This document shows, in pieces, positions 10,851 to 22,527 of a stretch of DNA of 64,000 bases. Numbering within the stretch: position 1 is the first letter of the stretch; the number at the start of each line of letters is the position of its first letter. The notes beneath the pieces are model-generated. The model was not told where the DNA came from. It worked only from the letters and a program-made list of their open reading frames with translations, and did no database searches. Source of the DNA: Eutreptiella sp. 'Long Island Sound 2002' (taxonomy: Eukaryota > Euglenozoa > Euglenophyceae > Eutreptiales > Eutreptiaceae); the NCBI GenBank assembly GCA_964036045.1, contig OZ038382.1, forward strand, positions 3,821,789-3,885,788, written 5' to 3'. The translations under genes were made by a program, and so were the position numbers.

Positions 10851-13800
10851 TCCAACGTGAAAACGGCTAAGTCCTCACTAGCGAGGGCCCATAGGGGGGG
10901 CGCGAACGGGGGTACCTGGAGTTCGGACCCGGGACCCCCGCCATGGGTTAGGGGATCCATGTACAAGAAAAAAGTTGCCCGGGACCTGGGTCCACATCCA
11001 CACACAGCACCCAGAATACGCAAAGAAGTTTTGACCCCCCCCCCGACACCCCCCCCCCCCAAAAGGGGTACCCGGGTACGGGGGGCTCAAGGGGTCAAAA
11101 ACGAAAAATTCATTGGGGGATCATTTTCTCTCCTAAAATGATGATTTTACAAGGGGTTGGACATCCGGTACCATACCTTGGGGTATCGTATGCGAATGAC
11201 CCCCAAAAAGGGGGGTATATGGCGTACGCACCTGCACTTGATCTAACAACCCTCTTCGAGGTGATTTGACCCTTTTTCATTTACGCTTGAAAAAAGGGAT
11301 GCGAGGGGCATCACTGGGATGAACGTCTTGTGGAGCTCCACGGTGTGGCTGGTGGGCGAGTTAACTCAACTCCACGCGGATGCGCAGGGAAATAGCCTCA
11401 AGCACTTGCCCTGCATCGCTGTGGTGCCCACTGTCCCCCAAAACCACCGAAAAAGGGAGGCCTGTCTTCCGGGCATCCCCAACCCTGTGCAACGATCAAC
11501 GAAAGCAGCGATCTGCATCACAAACATTGGGATAGATGTCACGAAAGTCGGTTAATAGATATAAATGGATGGAGCCATACAATACAACTGCGTCCCCAAT
11601 GGCACTCGGATGCCATTCGAATGGTGTCAGTGACTGTGGGGCTGTGGCCTACAGCCCTCAATGGCGTACACACATGAATATACAACAGTCCCTATGAGCT
11701 CTGCTACGCCTGCCTTGTTTCCGCACGGGCTTCCATTGTGCCAAGCTGTGCAGGAACGCTGGGAAACCCAGAGCGGCAGGTGGGGTGCAGCAGAGCTACG
11801 GGCGGGAATAGAGGGGTCGGATACAGGGGCACGTGGGACCGAATAGAGGGTGTACAACAACGCCGTGGGCACTGATATTGAGAGTGCCACGCGGGACGTT
11901 CCTCCGGGGCAGCAGCGCAGCCGTCGTGTGTCAGAACGCGGGGCTAGTGAGCCCATCAGAGTCCACACAATTGCGTAAGAGGGTCAGGTCAGCGGGGGAC
12001 GTGCAAGCCTAGCGCCGCTGCCTCCGACCGTACACCGCGCGGGTTAGAGGGACGACGCACGCTGGAGGCCCTTCCACGCTCACAGGGGGGGGGGGGCTGT
12101 TCCTGCCAGACCACCTGTAGAACTACCATGCGGACCCTTCCGAGGGACCCCGGCGTGGGGGGCCTTGCCCAACCTTCCGCTCACTCCACTCAGTGCGAGC
12201 CTTGGCTGTATTGGGGGGGGGGGTCGGCCCAGGGGAGGTACGGGGTCTGCCGTGACGCGGCCTTGGCCTCGGGCGACTGTGTCCCCGGCCTCTGTGCCAC
12301 TCATACAACACCCGGGGGCACTCCACGATCGAAGCCTCGTCCGACGGGGCCGCGACTGCACCGTCTTGTGTCTGATACCCGGCGTTGCAGTGGCACGCGG
12401 CGTGGGGGGTGCTCGCGTACATGTGGAAGACGGAAACGGGGGTGGGGTCTGACCTGCCGTGCCCTCGTCCCGCGGGGCTCGTGGGGGGCTCGGCTGGTTC
12501 CCAGGAGCCGGTCGACGGGGGGGGGGGGGAGACCCTGAAGTCCGGAAGGGCCGAAGGATCAGCGCGATCCCGATGCCCCGAACTCACCTCAGGCGATGCC
12601 GAAGCGGCGCCATGCGCCCTGGCCTCGGCCCCCGGCGCACACCCCCGGGGGACGTGGGCTGTGGGCCCGCATTGCCTGACCGGGTTAAGGGGTAGGACGG
12701 AGTGCGTCACGACGGTGACTTTGTAGGACAAGCACGACCTTTGCATGGCCCTGCAGTTGCGGTGCCGGCCTCGAGGCCCGTGGGCTGCATCTATCGTGGG
12801 CGGTGTTCATCAGAGCGGCGGTGGGGGGGGGGGGGGGGGGCTGTTGGTGCTGAGATCCACGCAACCCCCCCCCCCCCACACACACCCATAGAACAACACC
12901 AACAACACGTGGACCCTTAGTTTTGCTGACGGAAAACGAAAAGTGAACGACCGGGCCCTCGTGGGACCCTCCACCAGGACCCCCCCCCCCCGGGACCCCA
13001 CCTCCGGTCTGAATGCCTGTGGACACCGCCTGCTACAGATGCGACCTGCGAAGAACTCTGAACATGCCCCTCCCTAAACTCCGATGCAAAACGCAACTTA
13101 TATCACATGCAAAAAGACACAGGACATGGAGAGAGGAGGGGGGGGGGGAGAACGAGGAGGTGGCGGTGGCGGGAGTGGTTAGGGGTGGGTTCGACAATGA
13201 GATGGGATGGGCCCTCCATGCGGGGGTTTGAGCGTGGGCATGCGTGGCTGATGGGCACGTGCACGGGCACAGGCACCTGGTCGTCCAGCGAACGATGAGG
13301 CTGAGGACCACGAAATGCAACCCAGTGCCGGGCGCTCAGCCCCTCGGCCCCGGCGCAGCGGGGGGTCTTACGCGGGCGCAACTTCGATGAAGGGGTCCCG
13401 CCGCCTGCCACGCGGTTGCGCCGCAGGGCCTCTGGAAGGGCCTCAGAAATCGGCCTTCCGACGTGAGCCCTTGAGAGGCCGAGTGGGGCTCATGCGACAT
13501 CTGCCACCCAACGCTAGACGCACGCGTTGCTCTTGCAGCCCTTCGGCCGCTTTCGCCCGGGCGCAGGCGTGTGTGTGTGTGCGCGCGCGCGACCTCGTCC
13601 CCTTTGCTGCTGCTGAGGGGCCCAAAAAATCCCAAGTGCTGGACCAACAGCATCGTTGCTGCATCCACCAGAACCGCCTCTGCAGCGCAGTTGTGTGCGG
13701 CATTGCACACCCGCGTTGCATTGCAAGCGGCTCTGTGCTGCGCTTCAGGGTGCGAACGCTCGGTCAAGAAGAACTACACGGAACTGAGGGAAAAGCCGGC

Positions 13801-14171
13801 GGCATCTGCAGAACGAGGTCATGCGCAGGTCTGATTGATGAAGTATGAGTGATGGTGATTGGAAGGCAGAGGCCCTTCACGATGCAGTCTGCAGGGCTGC
13901 CGTTGACACCACTCGCAGGCTTCTCCCGTGGGGTGTGCCCGTCCGCCTCATCCCTCCAAACCACTCGGGGGCACAGCGCATTCCCGGCGGCCCGACCGCC
14001 GCCGGCTCCCTGGACAGCCCTGCACCCGCCAGTTCCGACCAACGTGCACGTACCCGAAGGGGGCGTCCCGAAGAAGGCGGCCAGCCGATGAGGCACCAAA
14101 TACGGGTCAAGGGTTCGACATTAAGACTGTGAGGGGCTGCACAGGCCTTTGCAGTGAGGGGGGGTGCAGAC
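10851..14171. other. No confident gene; simple-sequence-rich DNA
   Basis: Contains C and G homopolymers up to about 20 nt (around 11,037, 12,090, 12,520, 12,825, 12,866 and 12,980) and a short GT/GC tract near 13,565. The 11,130-11,290 stretch resembles 48,890-49,060 (shared 'tttacaagg', 'cttgatctaaca' and 'cgaggtga' landmarks), so it is a dispersed repeat. Open frames here are short and composition-driven. A minus-strand frame around 13,600-13,760 is Ala/Asn-rich and mildly resembles the repeat exons downstream, but has no donor in the expected phase. Confidence 0.5.
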
Positions 14172-14255
14172 CTGTACACATCATGACCTCTTGAACTGCT
14201 TCATAGCAACCGCGCTGGCTGCGGAGCCCAGACTCGCGAGGCTCCCTGACGAATC
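14172..14255 (-). CDS. Candidate 84-nt exon, phase 1-1
   Basis: Acceptor 'ttcattgccgcag' and donor 'acag|gtctgc' enclose an open 84-nt segment with a helical stretch (GCYEAVQEVMMC). A competing frame across the same bases is also open (SLASLGSAASAVAMKQF), so the frame is uncertain. Confidence 0.35.
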
Positions 14256-14978
14256 CTGCGGCAATGAAGGCAATACGCATGGCCCTGTGGACGTGGACGC
14301 GGACCATTCATGAGAAAAGAGTGCAGCGGTATTGAGTTTGAGTTCGGGTTGGGTCATCGTGAGTGTCTTAATTGCTGATGTGAGGCCCAGAACGTCCATT
14401 TTGGGGCCCAAAACACCGTCAGTGACTCACCATTGCCCCAAGCAAATGGTCAGTCACGGACAGTTCATTTTCGTTGAAATTTGGATCTCTTTTTGCACAC
14501 TGGAGGCCCCCAAAGTGGTCGACTCTCCGTCCCTTTCCTCCTCATGTGGTCTCTGTGGGGTGGGCGCCGAGGTCTGGGTATGGGTGTGCAAACTCCTTGA
14601 TCCAGCTGCTTGTCGTGCCGCACGGGCCACTGAAACCTGGTGCCTCGCCGGACGCACGAGGCCATTGGGACCGCCGGGGCTGCCAACGCAGTGGCGGGGG
14701 GAACGGCATTAAGGGGGAACGCACTACAGTGTCATTTTACAGCGGCTGTCACTGGGGGGAGGGCTCCGACCGCCAGGGTGGTTGACATGAACCAGGCACA
14801 CTGGGCACCAAGGCCTCTGTGCACCCTTGGTTCTGGCCAGGCTCTACCGGAGACCATGATGGGTGGCCCCTGGTTGTGGGTATATATAGGTGGCGGCGGG
14901 GGGGGGGGGGTCTGCAAAGTGTGACACCATGCTGTTTGGTGTAATAATCGGCCAATTGGAAAAAAGAGGGGGACTCAC

Positions 14979-15252
14979 CCGGACACACAAGTAGCAGGGA
15001 AAGTAGCAGTGATGTTTGTCCAATTTGTGGGCATGCCAATGCACCAACGGGCCACAGATTCAGCAACATCATATCCTGGTGACAATTTCCCACGTGCTGT
15101 AACCCTCTGACATGGCGAATCAACCACGGGTGGCTGCTAAGGAGGTGGCCAGACAAGCACAATGTCCTGGTGTCAAAACTGGACCCCACAAAAAAAACAG
15201 TGGGGTTCGGCTTGCCTGCCGTAGTCTGAAATGCCTGCTTTGGCTTAGAAAC
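14979..15252 (-). CDS. Candidate 274-nt exon, phase 0 to 1
   Basis: A minus-strand frame stays open for about 160 codons here. Bounded by acceptor 'cctcatggccag' and the near-consensus donor 'ccgg|gtgagt', it gives 91 codons plus one base. It contains VSKPKQAFQTTAGKP early and a hydrophobic SLLLSLLLVCP end. No family is recognised. It could be a far 3' exon of the large split gene or a separate gene. Confidence 0.35.
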
Positions 15253-15274
15253 CTGGCCATGAGGGGGGGGGAGG

Positions 15275-15721
15275 TTGCATGGTGTGTCACTTTCCGCAGA
15301 AACCTCTACGCGACCCATTGCCACCTTCGTAAAACACGGATCAAGCGCCCATGCCACTGGGTACCACAGCCATCCCCACCGTTGGGCAAAACACACTTTA
15401 GAATGGAGGAGCGTGGGCAGAGAGGGGAAATCTGGACGGGGGGGCTCCTCCTTGGAAACGGCACTTGCATTGTGGGGCAGAGCAGCTACAAGAGAAACAA
15501 ATCACATAGATCAACTGCCACGTCACACAACATGTCATCAATGTCAATCAGACTCTGAAGAGGATTCTGAAGATGACGGAAATGCAGATCAAACGGCGCC
15601 TGATGAGCTTGAGGATGCCACTGATGCCACAACAATCAACAGCAACCACACTACATGCAATATAGGTGCAGACACACAAAGGCCCCGAAGGCAGGGAAAA
15701 TTTGTTTATTTGCAGTGCTAA
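15275..15721 (+). CDS. Open frame with an acidic C-terminal tail
   Basis: 148-codon plus-strand frame. The last ~75 residues look genuinely coding: a Cys pair in TTCHQCQ, an acidic run SDSEEDSEDDGNAD, further Asp/Glu, then a basic QRPRRQGKF end. The N-terminal part lacks a clear start and may be intron or decayed sequence. It could be the end of a transposon or chromatin-type protein; it is not recognised. Confidence 0.35.
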   Translation: MHGVSLSAETSTRPIATFVKHGSSAHATGYHSHPHRWAKHTLEWRSVGREGKSGRGGSSLETALALWGRAATRETNHIDQLPRHTTCHQCQSDSEEDSEDDGNADQTAPDELEDATDATTINSNHTTCNIGADTQRPRRQGKFVYLQC

Positions 15722-17216
15722 AAGCTGCTAGAAAATCCTACTTCCAGGGTCCATTTGAAAGCTGCGAAGTTGCTGGTTGCACTGAAAACAGGGTCAAAAT
15801 TATGATTTTTCTTCGGACCACGTTTTCAACGGCCTCAGGGACCTCAGGGATGTTGTGATGGTATACCCATGGTAGGATGCAAAAAGGGACATATTTTGCA
15901 ACCTCTAGCCCTGCCTAGGGCGGGCCATGGCTTGAGTGAAAGACACAAAATCGCTGTTTGGCCAGTCAGAATGATTAGATCTCACACATCACGTACTACT
16001 ATTGCCAATCAGTAGTGCGCAGGCGTGCATGCGTGTGCGTGCGTCCTCAGACAATAGAATTTTGCAAGGAGGATCCCCCCTCACCGCCTGCCCCTTCCAA
16101 AAGGTGGAAAATCCAACTTCTGGCAGCTTTGGTGGGGTCCTCCTTGCACAATTTTCTAGGCTAGTTTGCCCCTGAGGCATTACCTGAACTGGTTTTGGCG
16201 GGGATTGAGATGGGGGTGGGGCCAGACCCCCCTCCTCCGGTGGGTCACAGCTCGCAAGGCCGCAACATCGCAGCGACCACCGTTGGTGCAACGCCGCCGT
16301 CCATGGTGCGACCTGCAGCATGAAGGGAATGTCAGCGCAAAACCGCTGCACAGCCAACACCACACTTGACGTTCAGAACGCTGATGAATTTGTGGTCACG
16401 ACCACCAAAATTTGTGGTACTGGCTGTGATAAGCGGTGACTCTTACGAAAATGCTGTGTACCTACGGCATGCGTTCCCGTAGGCCTACACCAATGACCAT
16501 CCTCCATTCGCTGGTGGGATGCCTGCATTGAACGGCTTTCGCTGTAGATTGCTAGTGGCGTAGGTCACAAGAAACCTGTTTGCCTGCACAGTACCCAAGG
16601 TCTGGATCACGCATCTGAGGGAGGGGGCGGGTTGGGTTGGGTTGGGTTGGGTCAAGGCCTCGCCTGGTCGCCTACCCACGGTCCGCGCCGCCTTCCCTGC
16701 GGGACCCGACTGGGCGGCCGTACCCGGGTGTCCGGTCACAAGGCCTACCGGACTGTTGACCGCCCCCAGACCCCGCGGTGGCGCTCGCGGGCGGGAGATG
16801 CCGCCGTGCCTGTGTGTATGTGCCCTTGTGTGTCTGAGGGGGGGGGGGGAGGGCTGTGGCACACCTGCTTGCTCCATTGTTGTTCGGCGTTGGCGCGGGG
16901 AAGTGTGTGCCTGGTGCTCCAGGCCCCGGCAGGGAGGCTGGAGAGCCTGACGCTGAGCCCGCCGGGGGAGATGTGGGCCTGGGCTCGCAACCTCCACGTC
17001 ACAAGGACATGCTACCCAACCACTCCACGACTGCCTATTGGCACGGGAAGGCGGTGGTACGTGGCACGACTGGGGTCAGACCCGCACTCCTTGACTGCCT
17101 TAGGCACAGGTGGTGCTGCCTCGCGGGCTGGGTCCGGCTCCCACGGCCGAGGGCGTACCCTGGGCAGATGGAGGGGCACCAGGGCACAGAGTGTGCTTCC
17201 CTGCCCTGGGTGCCAC
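15722..17216. other. No confident gene
   Basis: Contains a GGGTT run near 16,630-16,650, G runs at about 16,841 and several weak minus-strand frames. A possible Pro/Ser linker exon around 16,850-16,950 has an acceptor but no donor in a matching phase. Confidence 0.4.
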
Positions 17217-17294
17217 CAGTGCTGGCTGCACTGGCTGCGGCGCTACAGCCCGCGTAGACGAGGGGGCCCAGAGGGCACCACACCCGAATGGCCT
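17217..17294 (-). CDS. Exon, 78 nt, phase 1-1
   Basis: Acceptor 'cttcctcaacggag', donor 'cactg|gtggca'. Encodes an Ala/Ser-rich helix (LVYAGCSAAASAAS). The acceptor is weak and a longer version is possible. Confidence 0.4.
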
Positions 17295-17436
17295 CTCCGT
17301 TGAGGAAGGGGGGGGGGGGGGGCAGGGGTCGGCTGGTGGCTGTCTGGCCTCCAGGGGTCACCCACAACTGCACTGGAGTGCACGGGGCTGTGCTGGCCTA
17401 GGCGTCTGTGATGAAGTTGGAGGGGCACGTGCACAC

Positions 17437-17562
17437 CTGGAGGTTCCCTGGGCAGGCCGCTCAAGGGATACCCACAGCGGTCAAGCTGTGAGCCCTTCAC
17501 AGCCTCCACTTTTAGGCCCTGAGGGCGCCGACTCCGTGCACCCCTCCCGTCGGGGGCGCAGG
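17437..17562 (-). CDS. Exon, 126 nt, phase 1-1, basic linker
   Basis: A strong acceptor (long C tract then cag) and donor 'ctccag|gtgtgc' enclose 42 codons, rich in Arg/Lys/Gly, with RPQGLKVEAVKGSQ. It has no repeat motif. Confidence 0.5.
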
Positions 17563-17668
17563 CTGGGGGGGGGGGGGGGTAGGGTGGTGGATGGGTCTAC
17601 CTGTTCACTTGTGTGGGAGAGGAGGACCACCTGCTGGGTTACCATGCGGGTCCCAGATCCCAACATAC

Positions 17669-17885
17669 TTGTCGCTCGGAGTCCGCTCCCTGAGGGACCT
17701 CGATCACCATGTGACGGCCTGCAGTGAGGGTGCGAGGGCATGCGGGGGGGGGGGGGGGTGCTGGGCCTGCTTTCGGTCCGGCCCCATTTCTGTTGGGGGG
17801 GGTGGGGGCAGCAAAAGGTCTGCTCCCCTGTTTCCTGGTCCCCAAGAGGAACCAGCCCACGGCCTGCACCCTCGCTTTGTGGTGG
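17669..17885 (-). CDS. Exon, 217 nt, phase 0-1, linker
   Basis: Acceptor 'cccaaatttcag' in phase 0 follows the phase-0 end of the 18016-18167 exon. Donor 'gcgacaa|gtatgt' ends it in phase 1. A Pro-rich centre comes from a 15-nt homopolymer. An internal acceptor at 17,718 would give an alternative frame containing VIEVPQGADSERQ, so splicing here may differ. Confidence 0.4.
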
Positions 17886-18015
17886 CTGAAATTTGGGCCG
17901 ACAGAGGGGAGGGGGCGGGGCGGGGTGTCAAATGCAGGGGCGGGTTTCATGGGTGGTCTCTGCCTCCCTGGGAATGCGTGAACTGGGGAGTGGAGATGTT
18001 GGCAGTGGGGAATAC

Positions 18016-18167
18016 CTTTCTGTTCAAGATACTGTTTTGAAGCCCTGGATGCGCCACAGGGACTGGGCTGGTCGTTTTGACGCTCTTGAGGGTCAAGCCT
18101 CCATTGGACGAGGCGGAAGTGCGTCTCGAAGGTTTACTTGCTGGTACAGGGCCCTTCTTTGGGAACT
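18016..18167 (-). CDS. Exon, 152 nt, phase 1-0, Ser/Lys linker
   Basis: Strong acceptor 'gctttccccacag' and donor 'gaaag|gtattc'. About 50 codons, Ser/Pro/Lys-rich (PASKPSRRTSASSNGG), typical of a disordered linker. Confidence 0.55.
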
Positions 18168-19639
18168 CTGTGGGGAAAGCGGAGTGAAACTGGGCACAGG
18201 CAACGAAGGTCATGGCTTACCATAGCAAGGGTTGGCTTGGGTTGGGTTGGGGTTGGGGGGGCGGGGAGGGTTATGGGAGACTTTTGCATCTCCCAGGGGC
18301 GAGGCCCACTACTCCCAACAGGCATTTCTGCCATCTGCCCCACCAACTGCCATACTGCGAACCATGCATCCATCCGTCCATTCACCCAACCATCTTTCAT
18401 TGTACGTTGGACAGGACAAAAATGTTGCTTGTGCAAGCTTTCAAAACATGTTCTGAAACGAACTGAAAGCTGACAACCGATGCAGGGCGGCCCGGTCTGC
18501 AGGATCTATGCCATACCCCATTCCGTCCACCCACAAAAATCGCGATCCAACTGGGACCCAAACTGCGCGTACCATCCCGTCAAGGGACCGGGGTTCACCA
18601 TCAAGACCAAGGCATTGAGGTTGTGGAGGTCTTGAGCTGGCTGCCCGGGCATCCCACAACCCAACAGCCCAACCAGCCAGATATCCGGTGGACCACCCAA
18701 TCCATGTCCATCCATCCATCTATCCATCCAACCAGCTAGCCAGCCAGCCACAAATGTGCACAAATAAAATGGGTCTGACCAACCCCCCACCCCCTTACAG
18801 GTGCGGTGTAACCATGTGACCCGCTATGCGCGCGACCCTTCTCCCGCACCAATACCAGGCGGCATGGCGCTGGCCGGTCGGTCAAACAGGTGGATCTTCC
18901 TTCCCGGTGCCCGCGCCCACACACCCAGCGACCGTGTCTGCCCCTCGCCAGTGCTCCGGTGGGGTCTGGCGGCTGTTTGTAGTCCGCTCGGCCGTGAATC
19001 CGGACGGTCAGGCTATTCAGCCTCATGGTTGGGCAGAGAAGGACGCCCGGACTCAGGGGAGTGCTCCAGCATGAGGCCCTGTCCCAACCAAACCCAACCC
19101 CCCTTATCAGCGAAGATTTCTAACGTATTGGCGACTGTATCGCTGAGCACTGTTTTTTTTACCCTGCCCAGCGTGCCCACTGAGGCCTAGGGGTGGTTTC
19201 GTAGCCCCTAAAACACATTTTTTCTGGTTCTTATGCATTTAGGAACATTTGCAAACCCATTATATGTTGAAACATTTGGGGGAAAAATCGGACTTCGGTC
19301 TGTAAATGGTATTTTGTGTCAGATACATAGAGATCAGTCGTGGCTCACTGGTCTATGCCCTGCTCTCCAAAATGAAGGGTCCAGGTGCAAATCCCACCAT
19401 GCACACATTTATATGACACAAACCATCCCCCCCCCCCCCCCCGCAAACAATGCTAAACACAACACAAATACCCAATACTATCTGCAGGCAAGCTGCAGAA
19501 GTCATTGAGATTAATTCATTCAAATCTTGTGCATGGGCTCAGTTGTGTGGATTGGTTTCCCATGTCTGTAAAAGTGTGCAAGTGTCCAAATGACCACAAA
19601 TGTCCAACATCAATAGCAACATTTTGTTCAATATGCGGC
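18168..19639. other. Intron or intergenic, no confident gene
   Basis: Includes CCATCCATC-type simple sequence near 18,700. A degenerate tRNA-like stretch lies around 19,345-19,400 (A-box-like TGGCTCACTGGT, and GGTGCAAATCC in place of a B box). A C16 run is near 19,428. Confidence 0.4.
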
Positions 19640-20560
19640 ACTAACCCAGACAGCGGCATACAGTTTGCCGTCGCCCACAGATGCAGCGATGCAGCAGACT
19701 ATCCTGCTGCACAGCCAAGCAATGTGATCCTTTGGGAGGTCCCAGGGGTCTTTTAACTCAAGAATGGTCAGCCAAGAAGCTGTGGCTCCCAATTCTGCCG
19801 GGAGAGAAACAGGCTTGTCCTCACACAACGCCCGCCGTCTGCCCCGCTCCAACTCTGCGAGATCTTTGCTGTATGTCTTGTCCCTCTTTTCAGCAACATA
19901 CTCTTGTTTCCTATTTTTGCCATTAAGCTCCTTAGCTCCTTTTCCGTTTCTTTGTGCCGCTCCGTATTTGTTAACCCGGGATGTTAAGGAAATAGTTTTC
20001 AGCGCACTGGGATCTGTCCCTTACTTCACAGCTTGTGACCAACAAGGCTTCACCACTTTGCTCTGGGCCTCTACTGACACCTAATCCGCCGCTTGCGAAG
20101 GAATGGACGCCGCAACAGAAGACTCCGTAGCAGGCTGAAGCAGAGGCTTCTGACTATGGGCAACGATGCAGCTTGTTATTGATGCAGTCGCTCTGCAAGG
20201 CCCAACACATTCTTTGTGCATTCAGCTGCACCAAAAGCTGCTGCACAGATAGATGCCTCTGCTGCCAATTCTTCTGCTGCAGTGTAATCACTTACAACCG
20301 TGCCCTGTGCCGTGGATTTTTTGGGTACTTCCGGTGCTTCATGAGCTGCTGCACCCACACACACTGATCTGTTGCAGGCAAATCAGCCCAAGGGACCACG
20401 GGGACGCCACCTTGATTGCAGTAAGAGCACTCCATTGTGTCAATCTGGGCGGGGTAAGAAATACTAATAAAACATGGCTCCAGAACCACGCCAGGCCTGA
20501 ATTGAGCCTCTCCTCCCCTCCAGTTTCGGCAGTCACCACCCTGCTTCGGCTTCTGGGGGC
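19640..20560 (-). pseudogene. Decayed transposon-like reading frame
   Basis: Minus-strand reading from 20,560 downwards gives coding-like sequence (MECSYCNQGGVPVVPWADLP), an apparent frameshift at an A6 run near 20,320, an Ala/Glu-rich helix, a stop near 20,176, then after another shift a Lys/Glu-rich part (YVAEKRDKTYSKDLAELERG) with two more in-frame stops, ending VWVSAAY-stop near 19,641. The Cys pair hints at a zinc-binding element. The family is not recognised. Some pieces could instead be exons. Confidence 0.4.
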
Positions 20561-21070
20561 CATATTGGTGAGGGAAGAAGTGTACGTACAGAATCAGCGG
20601 GAAAAGACAAGAACTCCTGCGTGAGTTTAAGTGAGTTTGCACGAGTTGGCCTTTGTTTTGATTCTGTGATAACCAAACTGAATCTCTTCCATGCTCTCTT
20701 GGACTCCCTGGGTGGCAAAGGCGTCCCCCCCCCCCCCTTGCCAGCGGACACAAAACCTCGGTTACCTTGGCACCCGACCCTGCAGATAGGGTCGTTTAAC
20801 CAAGAACAAATGAGTGGAAAAGTTTTGAAGTGACGATATCTACGGCCCCCTGTGTTTTACACAGATCATGTGTTTCAAACAAAAAGTCGGGGAAGGAGTC
20901 GAGAGCAGGAGAGGGAATGAAGGGGGGCACACACTCTATGACAAGATTAGGTCCCCCACAGTGAAGGGGGGGGGGGGGGGCAAGGTGCATGACAACATCC
21001 CCCGGCCCCCCACCCCTACCCCACCAGAAATTTGACCCCATTCTTATGCCTACCCCTGGCAACCAGTTTC

Positions 21071-21225
21071 AGGCTTTTTGTTTCAGCTAACCCGGAAACC
21101 CTTCGTGTCGGCGAAATGTATCAGTGAAAATCAGAGACTGCCCAATTTAAGACTTTTTGCTTCAGCTAACCCGGAAACCCTTCGTATTGGCGAAATGTAT
21201 CGGCGAAAATCAGAAACTGAACGTA
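21071..21225. repeat. ~80-bp tandem duplication
   Basis: 'ttcagctaacccggaaacccttcgt' then 'ggcgaaatgtatc' occurs twice, starting near 21,082 and 21,161, with minor changes. Confidence 0.85.
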
Positions 21226-21539
21226 CCAGCAGACTGCATTGGCAAAGTCAGAAAAAGTCGGTCGCTGATACCAAAGGGGGGGGGTTGTAAGACAGACTTG
21301 GCCACAGGTCACTGCTCAGGGGTGGAAAGAGAGGCCCAGGAGGACCTGGTGTGGGGAGTCGTGCCCACAGATAGTGCACGGCCTTGAAGTTGCTTGGCCC
21401 CATGTACTGCATTGCCTGCCACAATGCCTGCAGCCCAGAACCGCGGAGAAGGGCCAAGGGATCATCGATGTCCTCTGCAGATCAGTGGCACAAATGCAGC
21501 GCAGATGGTGGGATGGGGAACACGATGGCGTGCCCCCTA

Positions 21540-22160
21540 CCAAACCACCAACACGATTACCCTCTACAACACCACCCATGCCACGGCATTCTTTTGGCCA
21601 CAACAACTATACCATCACTACCACGACCATCCCACTGCCCCATACAGCATCACCAAGGACACTACCATCCTTCCTCCCCCTAAACCAGCACCAATGCTAC
21701 TACCATCCCCCGTACCTCAATGCCACCACCCAGACCACTACCATCCCAGCGCTCCCTACAACACCAAGAATACCATTGCTATCCCACTGCCCTTTGAAAC
21801 ACCACCAAAACCATTACCAATACCATCCCTCTGCCCCCGACAAAACAAATATCACCACCGTTCCTGTGACCCCTATAAAACCATGCATACTGCTACCAGC
21901 CCCTTGCCCCCCACAACACTACACATACCACTATTATCCCAACTGCCCTCTATAACACCATCAAACCCACGACCATCCGTCTGCCCCCTACAGCACCACC
22001 CAGACCACTACCATTCCTCTGCCCCATATAACGCCACGAACACTGCGAACATCCTTCTGCCCCGTACAGCAGCACTCATCATACCATCTGCCTTCCCCAT
22101 CCAAGACCACCACAACCACAACTGCCATCACCATCCCTCGGCCTCTAAAACATCCCTGTA
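21540..22160. repeat. Degenerate CCA-rich minisatellite, ~30-bp period
   Basis: Diverged copies built from 'accactaccatcc' and 'ctgcccc(c/a)tacaacacca' fill the interval. Three plus-strand frames are all open for long stretches, as expected of biased repeats. Confidence 0.75.
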
Positions 22161-22291
22161 CCATCATCATCTCCAGTTGAAGTAGTAGGACAATAACACT
22201 CTACAACCAGTAAGCCTTCGTTGCTTGTTTTTTTGTTTTGGCCCCCACATCCCTTCACAACCCTCTGCTATCCTGTCCAACCCCACAAAAC

Positions 22292-22527
22292 CTTGTGAGT
22301 TTGCAGGATGAAGCATCCGTCCTGCACTAGTAGACCCGGTGGAGTGCAATGTTCTCAGCCCTGTCAGGTTCTGCAGCGAGGGCGGCGTACGCGGCTGCAT
22401 CTGCTGCAGGACCATTTTGTGCATGGCCGAGAACATGCCCCGCCCCGTCATCGTGGCCTGCGGTTGCGGGTCTGAGTTGCGCTTGGGGCTCAGCATGGAC
22501 AGGCCGAGGAAGGGGGAAGCAGGTCCG
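22292..22527 (-). CDS. Candidate exon, 236 nt, phase 2-1
   Basis: Acceptor 'ttttctgcacatctcag', donor 'tcacaag|gttttg'. 78 codons: a Pro/Ser linker (LGLSMLSPKRNSDPQPQ), then a Met/Gln-rich helical part ending near SLQNLTGL. An internal acceptor at about 22,465 would give a shorter form. Its phase-2 start does not match the 24285-24365 exon, so an exon would be missing between them. Confidence 0.4.

Larger units (their letters stand above)
20600..22291. other. Repeats, no confident gene
   Basis: Holds C and G runs (20,727; 20,969), the 80-bp duplication at 21,071-21,225 and the CCA-rich array at 21,540-22,160. Long plus-strand frames in the array are composition artefacts. Confidence 0.5.

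Noticed and set aside
14979-15075. A phase-1 reading with VARWCIGMPTNWTNI, reminiscent of the 'GFPxGWT' end of some DNA methyltransferases
   Set aside because: The overlapping alternative frame is open much longer and ends in the phase the other exons use; no other methyltransferase motif is nearby.
19345-19400. Second tRNA-like sequence
   Set aside because: B-box position reads GGTGCAAATCC, arms do not pair and no T-run terminator follows at the right place.
21394-22185. 263-codon plus-strand ORF
   Set aside because: Lies in a degenerate CCA-rich minisatellite where several frames are open at once; no protein-like features.
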